Assembly (NCBI GenBank): GCA_964353015.1
Contig: CAYGUA010000001.1
Coordinates: forward strand, 251,072-315,071
Length of the DNA: 64,000 nucleotides
Origin: JAMZMI01 sp964353015
GTDB taxonomy: Bacteria; Bacteroidota; Bacteroidia; Cytophagales; Cyclobacteriaceae
Direction of reading: 5' to 3'
The notes under the pieces are model-generated. The model had not been told where the DNA came from. It made no database searches and saw nothing but the letters and a program-made list of their open reading frames with translations. The position numbers and the translations under genes were made by a program. Below are positions 1-8,546 of the stretch, one piece after another. Every line of letters starts with the position of its first letter. Position 1 is the first letter of the stretch.

Positions 1-3
1 TTT

Positions 4-3000
4 TCATATCATTTCGGAGTGCATCAATTTTTCTATCAGCTTGACTTTATCAATTCTTTGACTATTCAAACATGATAAAATATCATTGATGGAAATAAAA
101 GGCACATTATGATTAATCCCATGCTTATCTGAAGATCCTGATGTAATGATAATCTGGGAATGGTTCATTAAAGTTAATATAATACCTGGGTTTTTATCTT
201 CCAAAGCTTTTGCAATAGTCCGATGCATAACAATAAAATCGAATGATTCGATATCCAATTCCTGAACAAAGTCAAGTGACTCCAATTCCGAACAATTATT
301 ACTTAACACATTGCTACTGAAGGCCAACTGCTCTCCTTCAAAATCGACTTCCAGCAAATATTCACTGGAAGGATTCAGAGACTTCCAAATAGGTAATGAA
401 TCACTATTGTATTTCATGTGAGTTCCCACAAAAATACCTGCCGCCCAAAGTGCCATGAAAAAAGTGCTTTTGTCTTCAGGAAGAGCATTGCCTTCCCAAC
501 CAAACTCCAACATGTTTGCGTATTCCCGGCCGATTAGTTCCTCGCAACCTAATTCAACAACTCTTTCGTCTAACAAGAGAATATTAGATGTTCCAGCTTC
601 AATATATTTGAAAAGAATAATCGGATCTCTTTCTAAAGAAGAGTAAAGTAACGTATCAAAGTCGGTGCTTTTCTTATCGATCAAGCAATAGGATCCATCC
701 CTAAAAACATCAATACGTTCTGATGCCGCTATCTCCATTAGTACACCATGACGATCTACAAGAATGGAGAAGGTTCGTTCTTTGCTTTTAGGTACAAGGC
801 TGTCACTAAAGCCGGCTTCATCTACAAAAAAGGGTCTTAACGTAATTGCCTGTTTACAGGCATTTATGCGATTCGATAATGCCATCCATTCATTTGTTGG
901 AAATTCGTCTCTACCCTGCTGAAGATAGATCATAAATTCAATAGGAATTGGCACTAATTGACTCACCCAGTATTTCCAACAAGTCAAATAAAAATCTTCG
1001 GGGTGTGGGTTTTCATCATTCAATTCTTCCAATGAATCTACGTGAAGTACTCTACCCACAAAATCGAATCGAGTTATTTTACCTATTCTTGAATTAACAA
1101 TGACGAAATCATAACCTAAGGTGAGTGATTCATGCTGTCTATAAAAATCCTCAATCGTTTTGAATACATCAATTGTTTCACTTTTTAAACATTCATCTTG
1201 TTGAAATCCGATAACCGCGACCTCTTTCTTTTTAAAGATCTGAAATCGAAATGCTAGCTTACCATCTATATACTCAATTGATATTGGTGGTTTTTCCCTG
1301 AAAGCAAAATTTTGATCTGCCATCATCAAATTGGCATTGATTTTAATGTCCATCAAACCAAGATTATTCACCTGAGGTTCATTAGCAGAGGTTATCAACT
1401 CCTCTTTTTCTTTCGCCTTGAAAGACCAATAATCATTCTGATCCAAGTAGGAGACGTTGTCACTAATCACAACATCCACAACCTCTTTTGATTTTTTGGT
1501 TTCGATATCGATATAAATTTCTAAATCCGAATTAGTTGACAGTATTCTCTTTCTGTTATGTTTTGCCGCATTGCGAATGATATTTTCCAAAATACTGTAA
1601 AACGCATGGGGATGTGGCAGCGCAACCTTTATATCCGCTGCTCCAAATATTTCCTTGTTGTTGAAAAAATCGAGGGTTTCTGATAGGCCAGGTAAATAGG
1701 GGAAATCTGAAGGGTATTCAGCAATTATTGCCTTGCCTTTTCGATACCTGAAAGCAATGTCAAGGCCATCTTTTTTGACATATATCTTTAATTGATTATC
1801 TCTTTTTGAACCATATCTTACTCCTTCACTGGCAGTAATGTTGTCCATCACAAAACGATTTTCAATAAAAGGAACAATTACTTCCCGATAGAGACTAAAA
1901 GCCTGGAAACCTCGAAGAGGATTGGCTATATATTCTTCTCTTTGGACAATGTAAAGTGTCAATATCTTGTTGAAAATCTCAAAGTATTGATATGGCTTTT
2001 TATTTAAAAGTTGGGCACCAACACCGTTTACCGTATAGAAAATATCACTTCCATATAAATTGCCTACTCGTTTTTCATATGCTGTCAATGTTGATCGGGT
2101 TGCCACATGAGAACCAATGTGATGAGAGAAATTTCTTGCCAGTATTTTTGACAACATTCGCTGAACCGATTCTTCAATCAGCTGATCATTTAACTCATTT
2201 AGGTATATAGAAGACAGTTGACTGATTAAAAAGCCTTTTAGATTGAGAGTTATCTGTTCCTTTAAATTATTAGGCAGTCGAACGCTGAATAAAGCAAATA
2301 TTGAGGCATTGAAAAGACGGTTCCCAATCTTAGTAGGCAAATTGATCCAAAACGCTGTCCCGGACAGATGATGCTCTTTTAGGTGTTTTACCCAAATATC
2401 AAAATTGCTTTCTTTGGTGGGTTTTTCACTTATCGGGTTTTCAGTATAATCATATTTTAATTCATCAATTGTTCCAGAAGGTTGTTGATCACTTAGTATG
2501 TCCTGTACACTAATTTGTTCTTCATTTGAATCAGACGTTAACAAAATAGATTGATATTCATCCAAATAATCAGCTAAGGTCTCCTGATAATCATTCGTGG
2601 CCACTGAAAAGATTTGAATTTTACTCTTGGATTCATATTTTTCTGCCAATGCACAATCAATTCCGGTGATGTAGTTGGCATCAAAATAAACTTTCTGAAT
2701 AGCCATATTTAAATCATGACACAGATCTCTGAATGCTTCAGGTGTTTTTTCAGACACATACTTTTTCTCAGTCTTTAAGTCATTCTTTACCAGTCTATTT
2801 GAAAAAGACGTATTAATTGCCGATCTAAATTTTCTGGAAATGTCCTCTGCACCAAAAAAAACAAGGCCCTCTGGTAGATCCAATAATTTGCCCTGCTCCA
2901 AACCTTTGAGAAGAGGCATCCAATATTTGTGGATAAGTAGTTTTTTCAAGTCATTTGGTACATCATAACCCCTACCATATTTGATGGATTCAAGTGTAGA

Positions 3001-3384
3001 TAGAATTTCCGTTAGCGTTCCTGTTCCACCTGGAAGTCCAATAAACACATCAACATTATCCAGCATAAAATCCGTTCTTTGACCTATAGATTGTGCTGTA
3101 ATGGCTATGTCATTCCTTTTGCTGGGTTGGTTGGATGCAGACTGATTTGGATCATAATAATACCCTTCATACAGAATGCCTTTTATAATTATAGAGGAAT
3201 TATTAGACGCATGTTCTTTAAATAACTGCGAGAGATGATCCATCGTGCCTTGATAACCACCATGAATGATTTCAATTTGCTCTATATTTTCTTGGTTCGA
3301 TATCGAAATGATTTCATCAACGATTTTAGATTCTTTTAAATCATTTGTGCTTGATCCAAAAAAACAAATTGTCAATTCTTTCAA
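4..3384 (-). CDS. SLOG (LOG-like) domain fused to GHKL ATPase, 1126 aa
   Basis: The N-terminal ~190 residues are a Rossmann-type SLOG/LOG domain: a GGYQGTM loop near residue 43 and the nucleotide-binding motif GLPGGTGTLTE near residues 116-126. Residues ~590-720 are a GHKL/histidine-kinase-type ATPase: N-box ILENIIRNAAKHN near residue 600, a degenerate D-box (VISDNVS) and G-box NLGLMDIKIN near 675. No phospho-acceptor H-box is obvious, and the C-terminal ~400 residues are unrecognised. SLOG domains bind or cleave nucleotide-derived ligands, so a ligand-sensing ATPase is plausible, but this is inference. The start is TTG, 4 bp after the stop of the methyltransferase gene, making this the last gene of the ABC-transporter operon driven from promoter 6658-6693. 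Confidence 0.8.
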   Translation of the reverse strand: MKELTICFFGSSTNDLKESKIVDEIISISNQENIEQIEIIHGGYQGTMDHLSQLFKEHASNNSSIIIKGILYEGYYYDPNQSASNQPSKRNDIAITAQSIGQRTDFMLDNVDVFIGLPGGTGTLTEILSTLESIKYGRGYDVPNDLKKLLIHKYWMPLLKGLEQGKLLDLPEGLVFFGAEDISRKFRSAINTSFSNRLVKNDLKTEKKYVSEKTPEAFRDLCHDLNMAIQKVYFDANYITGIDCALAEKYESKSKIQIFSVATNDYQETLADYLDEYQSILLTSDSNEEQISVQDILSDQQPSGTIDELKYDYTENPISEKPTKESNFDIWVKHLKEHHLSGTAFWINLPTKIGNRLFNASIFALFSVRLPNNLKEQITLNLKGFLISQLSSIYLNELNDQLIEESVQRMLSKILARNFSHHIGSHVATRSTLTAYEKRVGNLYGSDIFYTVNGVGAQLLNKKPYQYFEIFNKILTLYIVQREEYIANPLRGFQAFSLYREVIVPFIENRFVMDNITASEGVRYGSKRDNQLKIYVKKDGLDIAFRYRKGKAIIAEYPSDFPYLPGLSETLDFFNNKEIFGAADIKVALPHPHAFYSILENIIRNAAKHNRKRILSTNSDLEIYIDIETKKSKEVVDVVISDNVSYLDQNDYWSFKAKEKEELITSANEPQVNNLGLMDIKINANLMMADQNFAFREKPPISIEYIDGKLAFRFQIFKKKEVAVIGFQQDECLKSETIDVFKTIEDFYRQHESLTLGYDFVIVNSRIGKITRFDFVGRVLHVDSLEELNDENPHPEDFYLTCWKYWVSQLVPIPIEFMIYLQQGRDEFPTNEWMALSNRINACKQAITLRPFFVDEAGFSDSLVPKSKERTFSILVDRHGVLMEIAASERIDVFRDGSYCLIDKKSTDFDTLLYSSLERDPIILFKYIEAGTSNILLLDERVVELGCEELIGREYANMLEFGWEGNALPEDKSTFFMALWAAGIFVGTHMKYNSDSLPIWKSLNPSSEYLLEVDFEGEQLAFSSNVLSNNCSELESLDFVQELDIESFDFIVMHRTIAKALEDKNPGIILTLMNHSQIIITSGSSDKHGINHNVPFISINDILSCLNSQRIDKVKLIEKLMHSEMI

Positions 3385-3388
3385 GAGC

Positions 3389-4147
3389 TCAGTTTTTAAT
3401 AAATGAAATATAATTATATATCGGCTGATCTACTGTTTTTGTCACCTTATTCACCTCCTCAAAAGCTTCATAAATCGACCATGATAAACCCTCAGCTTTG
3501 TGAATGTAATCATCAATATCATACAGGATACGATAATAATTTGCTGGTGATATTGAATCTTCGCGTTTAATTTTTTTTGAGATCACCAATTGATTAGATG
3601 TTCCTCGAAACATCTTAATCCCCTGCTCCAATTCAAGTTTATCATTGGTGTCCCTGAATATTTCAAAAAAGGGATTCAGACCCATTATCAATAACCTTGA
3701 TCCTGCATACATCAAATCATTGAGGTTAGAAAGTGCTTTTTCCAGATATGGCATTTCAATAAGACTGAATGCACAAACAATAATATCTCCCTGTTTGATG
3801 CCAGAAGGAACTTTTTGTTCAATGTCGGCAGGAATGAATTGCCCGAAATCAGGGTATTTAATGCTATTGCTATTAACAAACTCTGACATAATATCTATTC
3901 CTACATAATCAATTGGCTTGTCTTTCAATGCTCCGGCTAACCAGCCAGTTCCGCAACCAATGTCGATAACTCTGGGGTGAGTCTTATTAGTTGATGTTTG
4001 ACTTATACATTGCTCAATCTTTTGGACTAAAAATTCTTTCACACCACTATGGATGTAATTATTATTAATAAAGTACTCACAATTAAGCCTCCAGGATTCT
4101 AGGTTGAGCGTTTTAAACTCCTCTTTATTAGTCAACTCAAAAATCAT
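3389..4147 (-). CDS. class I SAM-dependent methyltransferase
   Basis: A 252-aa protein with the Rossmann SAM-binding motif I VIDIGCGTGWLAGAL near residue 61, an acidic motif II (YVGIDIM) and a motif-IV-like IIVCAFSLIEM segment. This is the common class I fold; the acceptor substrate cannot be read from sequence. The start ATG overlaps the stop of the upstream substrate-binding-protein gene (ATGA), showing translational coupling. It sits between an ABC uptake system and the SLOG-GHKL protein, so it may modify or sense the imported compound; that role is inferred. Confidence 0.85.
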   Translation of the reverse strand: MIFELTNKEEFKTLNLESWRLNCEYFINNNYIHSGVKEFLVQKIEQCISQTSTNKTHPRVIDIGCGTGWLAGALKDKPIDYVGIDIMSEFVNSNSIKYPDFGQFIPADIEQKVPSGIKQGDIIVCAFSLIEMPYLEKALSNLNDLMYAGSRLLIMGLNPFFEIFRDTNDKLELEQGIKMFRGTSNQLVISKKIKREDSISPANYYRILYDIDDYIHKAEGLSWSIYEAFEEVNKVTKTVDQPIYNYISFIKN

Positions 4148-5118
4148 CGATGATAGTGCTCAACGTATGAATTATCAATGTTTGATTTGTAATCAAAGGA
4201 TTCAATCAATCCCAAATCAATCATGTATGTAGCCATCTCTTCCCAGCGGTCTTGATCAACATAAAGCACTTTATCTTCCTGACCTTGAAAATAGTCCATG
4301 CCCTTTTTCAGCGATAACAATTCTCGCTGAAAGTCTATCCCTTTATCATATTCTGTCAAATATCCAATTGCTTTTTCCGGATCAGAAAGAGCTACCTCCC
4401 ACCCTTTTGAAATACTGCTGACAAAAGCCTGTACAATATCAGGATGAGTTTTTGCATACTCCCTGGTAGTAAAATATACTGTTCCAATAAACCTGATATT
4501 AAAATCAGCAGGGTTCAGCAGATTGTATTTGAAAGATTGTAAATCCAATGATACAGGTTCATCATAAACAAACGCTGGTCGAATATCATAGTTTCCGCTT
4601 ATGAACGTTGAAAGATCAAATGGAATTTCGACTTCTGATAAACTGTCCTCATTCATTTCAAATTTGGCCTTTAGAATTTCATAGACAAACTCTGTATTGG
4701 TTCCTGTCAAAATGCCCACACGTTTTCCTAGAAAATCGCGAGGATGAGCCAACTCAATATCTGCTGCACTTAGAAAACATGTGGGCGATATGTGATTTAC
4801 AACCCCTATTACAACAAGATCAGCACCCTTTTCATTTGCAGATAGTATTCGGTCGGCACTAACAACCCCAAACTCATTCTCTCCACTTAGGACCATTTTA
4901 ATGGGATCTATTAAATCGGAACCAGCCTCTATCTTTAAATCAAGGTTAAATAGACTACTTGTTTCTTCAGCAGCGACTAATTCACCTGCATAACCACTAT
5001 ATGGAAACCATTCTTGTCTCATTGAGACCTGGGAAGAAGTCTTTTCCTTGCAACTACTAAAAATGCCAATCAATAAGACTAACACCAACACGTTTAAAAC
5101 TCTATTAATTGTTTTCAT
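4144..5118 (-). CDS. NMT1/THI5-like ABC substrate-binding lipoprotein
   Basis: A 324-aa protein with a lipoprotein signal (hydrophobic LNVLVLVLLIGIF followed by lipobox FSSC, Cys ~23), so it is probably anchored on the outer face of the inner membrane. The body has the NMT1/SsuA-type pattern: EWFPYSGYAGELVAAEE near the N-terminus, GKRVGILTGTNTEF mid-protein, and late TTREYAKTHPDIVQAFV. The family binds small ligands such as thiamine-pyrimidine precursors, alkanesulfonates, taurine or nitrate; the ligand here is unknown. ATGA overlaps on both sides show tight coupling to the permease gene upstream and the methyltransferase gene downstream. Confidence 0.88.
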   Translation of the reverse strand: MKTINRVLNVLVLVLLIGIFSSCKEKTSSQVSMRQEWFPYSGYAGELVAAEETSSLFNLDLKIEAGSDLIDPIKMVLSGENEFGVVSADRILSANEKGADLVVIGVVNHISPTCFLSAADIELAHPRDFLGKRVGILTGTNTEFVYEILKAKFEMNEDSLSEVEIPFDLSTFISGNYDIRPAFVYDEPVSLDLQSFKYNLLNPADFNIRFIGTVYFTTREYAKTHPDIVQAFVSSISKGWEVALSDPEKAIGYLTEYDKGIDFQRELLSLKKGMDYFQGQEDKVLYVDQDRWEEMATYMIDLGLIESFDYKSNIDNSYVEHYHR

Positions 5119-5861
5119 ATTCGTCTTTTATACCAATAACCAATTCTTTGCTCCAGCAATCTTATCAATAAGAACATACTCCCACCTAATACAGCGCTTA
5201 GCAGTAAAGAAGTCATCATCAATTCTGGCTCAAGCCGCTTAGCCGCTAAAAATAAATTTTTACCCAGTCCGCTTTCTGCTCCTGTAAACTCAGCTACAAT
5301 AGCCCCTATGACAGATAGCGTAGTGCTAACTTTTAAACCGGCAAATATACTAGGAAGTGACAATGGAAAATATACTCTTCGAATACTCGCCCACTTGCCT
5401 GCATTATTGATAACAAGTAAGTCATGGATGTTTGATGAAATACCCTGGTAACCCTGGGCAAAATTAACAAATACTGGAAAGAAGCAAAGTAACGCCGACA
5501 TAGCCACTTTTGAAGCGATGCCTAGTCCCAACAGGATAATAAAAAATGGTGCCAAAACGATTAAAGGAACCACTTGTGAAGAGACCATTATTGGAAGTAT
5601 GTACCCCATCATTTTGGGATAATACAGGCAAATGATCATTACAGCAAAACTAAAAATTGTGGCGATCAGAAGGCCGAAAAATGATTCCGCAAAAGTTATC
5701 CCTGTAGCGTGCAATAATTCTTTGGCATTCTCAACAAAAAAAGTGTAGGATAATGACGGAGAAGAAAGCAGTAATCGAAAAGTATTGGAGGTACTCCCAA
5801 AGTACTCCCAAAGAATTATTACAACAACAATTAAAAGGAGATACAAGAAGCGCCTATGCAT
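5115..5861 (-). CDS. ABC transporter permease, SsuC/TauC type
   Basis: A 248-aa hydrophobic protein with about six membrane segments, starting with an N-terminal helix (FLYLLLIVVVIILW). The BPD_transp_1 EAA-like loop reads NNAGKWASIRRVYFPLSLPSIFAGLKV near residues 150-176, the normal contact for the ATPase. It forms one transporter with the ATPase (8-bp gene overlap) and the lipoprotein binding protein. Import of a small organic or anionic ligand is expected from the family; the substrate is not determinable. Confidence 0.9.
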   Translation of the reverse strand: MHRRFLYLLLIVVVIILWEYFGSTSNTFRLLLSSPSLSYTFFVENAKELLHATGITFAESFFGLLIATIFSFAVMIICLYYPKMMGYILPIMVSSQVVPLIVLAPFFIILLGLGIASKVAMSALLCFFPVFVNFAQGYQGISSNIHDLLVINNAGKWASIRRVYFPLSLPSIFAGLKVSTTLSVIGAIVAEFTGAESGLGKNLFLAAKRLEPELMMTSLLLSAVLGGSMFLLIRLLEQRIGYWYKRRI

Positions 5862-6636
5862 AATTCATTTCATTTCCGTTAATGATAGCATTCTGTAATG
5901 GGGTCGCATATTCACTATAAATACTGTCCATAAACGCAGGAATATTTTCAATTCGTGACTTTATTGGACAGTCAGTCTTTACATCCATTTTCAATTGGAC
6001 CTCTCCCTTTGAATTCAGAACCACTATTTTATCTGAAAGCAATAATGCTTCCTGAACATCATGAGTAACCAATACTACCGTGATGTCATTGGACGCCTTT
6101 AACAATTCAAGTTCATTATACAATCTACTCTTCCAAGCAATGTCAAGTGCTGAAAAAGGCTCATCAAGCAATAGCAAGGAGGGTTTTGTAATAAAACTTC
6201 GGGCTAAAGAAACCCTCGTTTTCATTCCTCCTGAAAGGTCGTGAGATAAAAAGTCTACAAAATCAGCCAGGCCAACAATGTCAATCAGATTTGTGATCAG
6301 TTGGCTATCGGTCCTACCATGGATTGATAACGGAAAAGCAATATTTTCACGAACAGAAAGGTGAGGCAACAGTGAAGCCTCTTGAAACATGTATGACAAT
6401 CTCCCTGTGTTTCGAAAGTCAATCGGTGTCAAGTCTTCAATAACAATAGGGCCATTTGGGAGGACATCTGTTCCGAATGGCAACAAGCCTGCAAGTAACT
6501 TAAGTAAGGTAGATTTTCCGCACCCAGAAGCTCCCACAACCCCCAATGTCTCACCTTTTCCTAAGTCAAACGAGATATTATTTAGAACCTTTCGTTCTGG
6601 TTTATAAGCAAATGAAAGTTGATCGACAGTTATCAA
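5854..6636 (-). CDS. ABC transporter ATP-binding protein, SsuB/TauB type
   Basis: The ABC ATPase has Walker A GASGCGKST, a Q-loop (FQEASLL), signature LSGGMKTRVSLARSF, Walker B LLLLDEPFSALD and the switch His in VLVTHDVQEA. No ATG is available. The longest reading would use a TTG at 6660, but that triplet is the end of the promoter -7 element CATTATTG (6658-6665), so it cannot lie in the transcript. The next in-frame start, TTG at 6636, gives the spacing seen at other copies of this promoter. It is the first gene of a five-gene operon (ATPase, permease, binding protein, methyltransferase, SLOG-GHKL). Confidence 0.85.
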   Translation of the reverse strand: MITVDQLSFAYKPERKVLNNISFDLGKGETLGVVGASGCGKSTLLKLLAGLLPFGTDVLPNGPIVIEDLTPIDFRNTGRLSYMFQEASLLPHLSVRENIAFPLSIHGRTDSQLITNLIDIVGLADFVDFLSHDLSGGMKTRVSLARSFITKPSLLLLDEPFSALDIAWKSRLYNELELLKASNDITVVLVTHDVQEALLLSDKIVVLNSKGEVQLKMDVKTDCPIKSRIENIPAFMDSIYSEYATPLQNAIINGNEMNYA

Positions 6637-6657
6637 TTTTGGACTAGTTTTAGATGG

Positions 6658-6693
6658 CAATAATGATCATTCTACAGTTTTCCCTAGTTTTCC
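6658..6693 (-). promoter_or_regulatory. direct-repeat promoter, copy 1 (ABC/SLOG operon)
   Basis: On the minus strand, GGAAAACTAGGGAAAACT (6676-6693) is a direct repeat with 10-bp period, followed after exactly 10 bp by the -7-like element CATTATTG (6658-6665). The putative TTG start at 6636 lies 21 nt further on. Function is inferred from the 20-copy pattern. Confidence 0.75.
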
Positions 6694-6721
6694 CAATTAA
6701 AGAAACCACCAATATCAACCC

Positions 6722-6997
6722 TTACTTAAAAGGGAAGATATTGATGTTATTTAATGGTTTGGGTAACCCAGAAATACCACAGTTGATGGGCGTGAATGTC
6801 TGGCTCGCACCACCCGGCAATGGGAATTCATTTACAAAACCTTTAAGGTTTCCAAAGCCATCTCTGACTGCATTGGTGCCAGCTGGAATGAATGGCTCTC
6901 CGACCTTTGGAACAAGAGGTTCGAAAGTGCTAATTGAACCTACGTGCCCAAAACCTGTCTGACTGATATTTCCGAATAAATCTCTTGAGTAATTCAT
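6722..6997 (-). CDS. small low-complexity Gly/Pro/Phe-rich protein, 91 aa
   Basis: This 91-aa protein matches no family I know. It is rich in Gly, Pro, Phe and Asn, has no signal peptide or membrane segment, and contains short phrases (DLFGN, DGFGNLKG) resembling the DPFGN phrase of the protein at 9470-9811. It is preceded by its own direct-repeat promoter with a 25-nt leader, which is the best evidence that this strand is the coding one; the overlapping plus-strand frame has no such promoter. With the products at 9470 and 9967 it forms a group of small, probably disordered proteins in the same candidate regulon as two RtcB ligases. Confidence 0.65.
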   Translation of the reverse strand: MNYSRDLFGNISQTGFGHVGSISTFEPLVPKVGEPFIPAGTNAVRDGFGNLKGFVNEFPLPGGASQTFTPINCGISGLPKPLNNINIFPFK

Positions 6998-7022
6998 AAT
7001 GGTTATTTGTTTAGATTTAGAG

Positions 7023-7058
7023 TAAAGATGAGGCTACTCAGGTTGTCCCTAGTTTTCC
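7023..7058 (-). promoter_or_regulatory. direct-repeat promoter, copy 2
   Basis: On the minus strand, GGAAAACTAGGGACAACC (7041-7058), 10 bp, then CATCTTTA (7023-7030). The ATG at 6997 follows 25 nt after the -7 element. Confidence 0.75.
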
Positions 7059-7164
7059 CAATTGCTTTTCACCACGATGAATGTGATATCAATAATTGGT
7101 TAAAAAGACAACATATCAAATCAGCCAGCTTTATTGTATACCAATTTATTTAATGCTAGTACAA

Positions 7165-7410
7165 CTAATTTCTCATATGGGATAGTTTGAAAAACACTCC
7201 CCACAAAATCGCCAAAAGGCTAGCTGTCAATATGATGGTAAACTGCTCAATGCTAAACACCAAGCCAAAACGATCAATAAAACTCAAGCTGATCCTATCC
7301 AACTTTTGCAAAAAGACAGGATAATAGGGTCGCAATAACTCAACCAGCAAAGAACCAATGATCGTACAAGTAAGGACAGACAGTCCATGTGATATTCCGT
7401 GTTTTATCAT
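7165..7410 (-). CDS. small two-TM membrane protein, 81 aa
   Basis: An 81-aa protein with two predicted membrane helices, one near the N-terminus (LSVLTCTIIGSLLVELL) and one near the C-terminus (FTIILTASLLAILWGVFF), joined by a short polar loop. The tail is basic. I do not recognise the family. It is monocistronic, with a strong direct-repeat promoter 18 nt upstream of the ATG (perfect CAATTTTG -7 element), so it belongs to the candidate regulon. Its size and topology would fit a small membrane stress protein or holin-like protein, but nothing in the sequence decides this. Confidence 0.6.
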   Translation of the reverse strand: MIKHGISHGLSVLTCTIIGSLLVELLRPYYPVFLQKLDRISLSFIDRFGLVFSIEQFTIILTASLLAILWGVFFKLSHMRN

Positions 7411-7428
7411 AATTGAAAAGGTTTAGAT

Positions 7429-7464
7429 CAAAATTGGCAAGCTCCTAGTTTTCCGTAGTTTTCA
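7429..7464 (-). promoter_or_regulatory. direct-repeat promoter, copy 3
   Basis: On the minus strand, TGAAAACTACGGAAAACT (7447-7464), exactly 10 bp, then CAATTTTG (7429-7436), with 18 nt to the ATG at 7410. Confidence 0.8.
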
Positions 7465-7508
7465 ACCAACCTTACCCCTTCTGTTCGATTTTATAGAGGA
7501 AATTTCCC

Positions 7509-8432
7509 CTAAATCTGACCCAAATAGGCAATTGGTCTAAATCGTTGCACAACTTCCACCAAGTCATCAATCAACGCCATGCAATCATCCAAGTCTCGGT
7601 AACAATAAGGCGCATCTGTCTTTATAGAGATATTCTGTATTGCCTCAGGGATATATATTTCCTCCCTCATTTGATCATAGTCAAATGAGTTTGAAAACGC
7701 CTTGGCGTCAGAACGTGACATGGTTCGACCCGTACCATGACACATGGAGTTAAATACAGATTTCACACTATCCTTTGCCCTGACAGTAACGATATCACCT
7801 GTCATATGCGATGGTACTACCGTGATTTCATTTGGCTCCAACTTCGAAGCACCCTTCCTGATAATCACATGATCATCCATCTTTTCGAAATGATTATGGT
7901 TTTTGTCGAGAATCGCAGTGGTCTTCCCAAAGTGACGTTCTACAATTTGTAATACTGCACGACGATTATCTTCAGCCCAGTTGCATACCGAGTCAAAAGT
8001 GGAGTCAAACTCCCCAGGCTTATCTATCAGATGATCTACCAAATTCGATTCCTTTCTTGACCCTGTATGAATCAAAAAATAGAGCGCATCATCATCATAG
8101 GACTTCACTGCATCCAGAAAATGATTGCCAGATCCCAGATCACCAAGTTTACCTTTATTGGCTTTGAGCGCAGCGTGAATATCATCCCAAACAGATTTAT
8201 CAAAGTCCTGAATTGATATGCTTGATTTCGCTAATAGCATTCCGCATCCACAATCCGAGACTGCAAACTTCCTCCAGTCTTCTTGCCGAGTTTTAACCAC
8301 TGTGCCAGTTGGCAATGGTGATTTGCCAGGGCACGCATCTGGAAAAAAGAGGATCTCTTCCGCTTCAAGTCCATTGGGTATCCAACTATACAATTTATGA
8401 GTTGGTTCTGCTGAGTAGTTTTGAATTTTCAT
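7509..8432 (-). CDS. RtcB-family RNA ligase, short paralogue
   Basis: A 307-aa RtcB-family protein, clearly shorter than the 474-aa paralogue at 10249-11673. Visible family motifs: SDCGCGMLLA (metal-binding region, usually DIGCGM), LGSGNHFLD, IHTGSRKES, KNHNHFEK (candidate guanylylated His) and SMCHGTGRTMSRSDAK. RtcB ligases join 2',3'-cyclic- or 3'-phosphate ends to 5'-OH RNA ends using GTP and Mn2+. I chose the ATG at 8432 because it is preceded by an AGGAGG, rare in this window; the longer TTG start at 8450 would swallow that site. It has its own direct-repeat promoter. A second, shorter RtcB beside a canonical one suggests a specialised repair or editing role. Confidence 0.88.
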   Translation of the reverse strand: MKIQNYSAEPTHKLYSWIPNGLEAEEILFFPDACPGKSPLPTGTVVKTRQEDWRKFAVSDCGCGMLLAKSSISIQDFDKSVWDDIHAALKANKGKLGDLGSGNHFLDAVKSYDDDALYFLIHTGSRKESNLVDHLIDKPGEFDSTFDSVCNWAEDNRRAVLQIVERHFGKTTAILDKNHNHFEKMDDHVIIRKGASKLEPNEITVVPSHMTGDIVTVRAKDSVKSVFNSMCHGTGRTMSRSDAKAFSNSFDYDQMREEIYIPEAIQNISIKTDAPYCYRDLDDCMALIDDLVEVVQRFRPIAYLGQI

Positions 8433-8467
8433 GATTTCCTCCTGTTTCAAGGTTGATATTTAGGAAA

Positions 8468-8503
8468 GCAATTTCACGATTTATAGGTTTTCCAAAGTTC
8501 TTC
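8468..8503 (-). promoter_or_regulatory. direct-repeat promoter, copy 4 (short RtcB)
   Basis: On the minus strand, GAAGAACTTTGGAAAACC (8486-8503), 10 bp, then GAAATTGC (8468-8475). This copy is more degenerate than most, and the leader to the ATG at 8432 is longer (35 nt), leaving room for the AGGAGG ribosome-binding site. Confidence 0.6.
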
Positions 8504-8546
8504 GCAAAATAGACTATCTAGCTATTTAGCTGTGCGAGCATTGAAG

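Noticed and set aside
6654..6962. Plus-strand 102-codon frame
   Set aside because: It overlaps the 6722-6997 minus-strand gene, which has its own correctly oriented promoter; the plus frame has none and crosses promoter copy 1.
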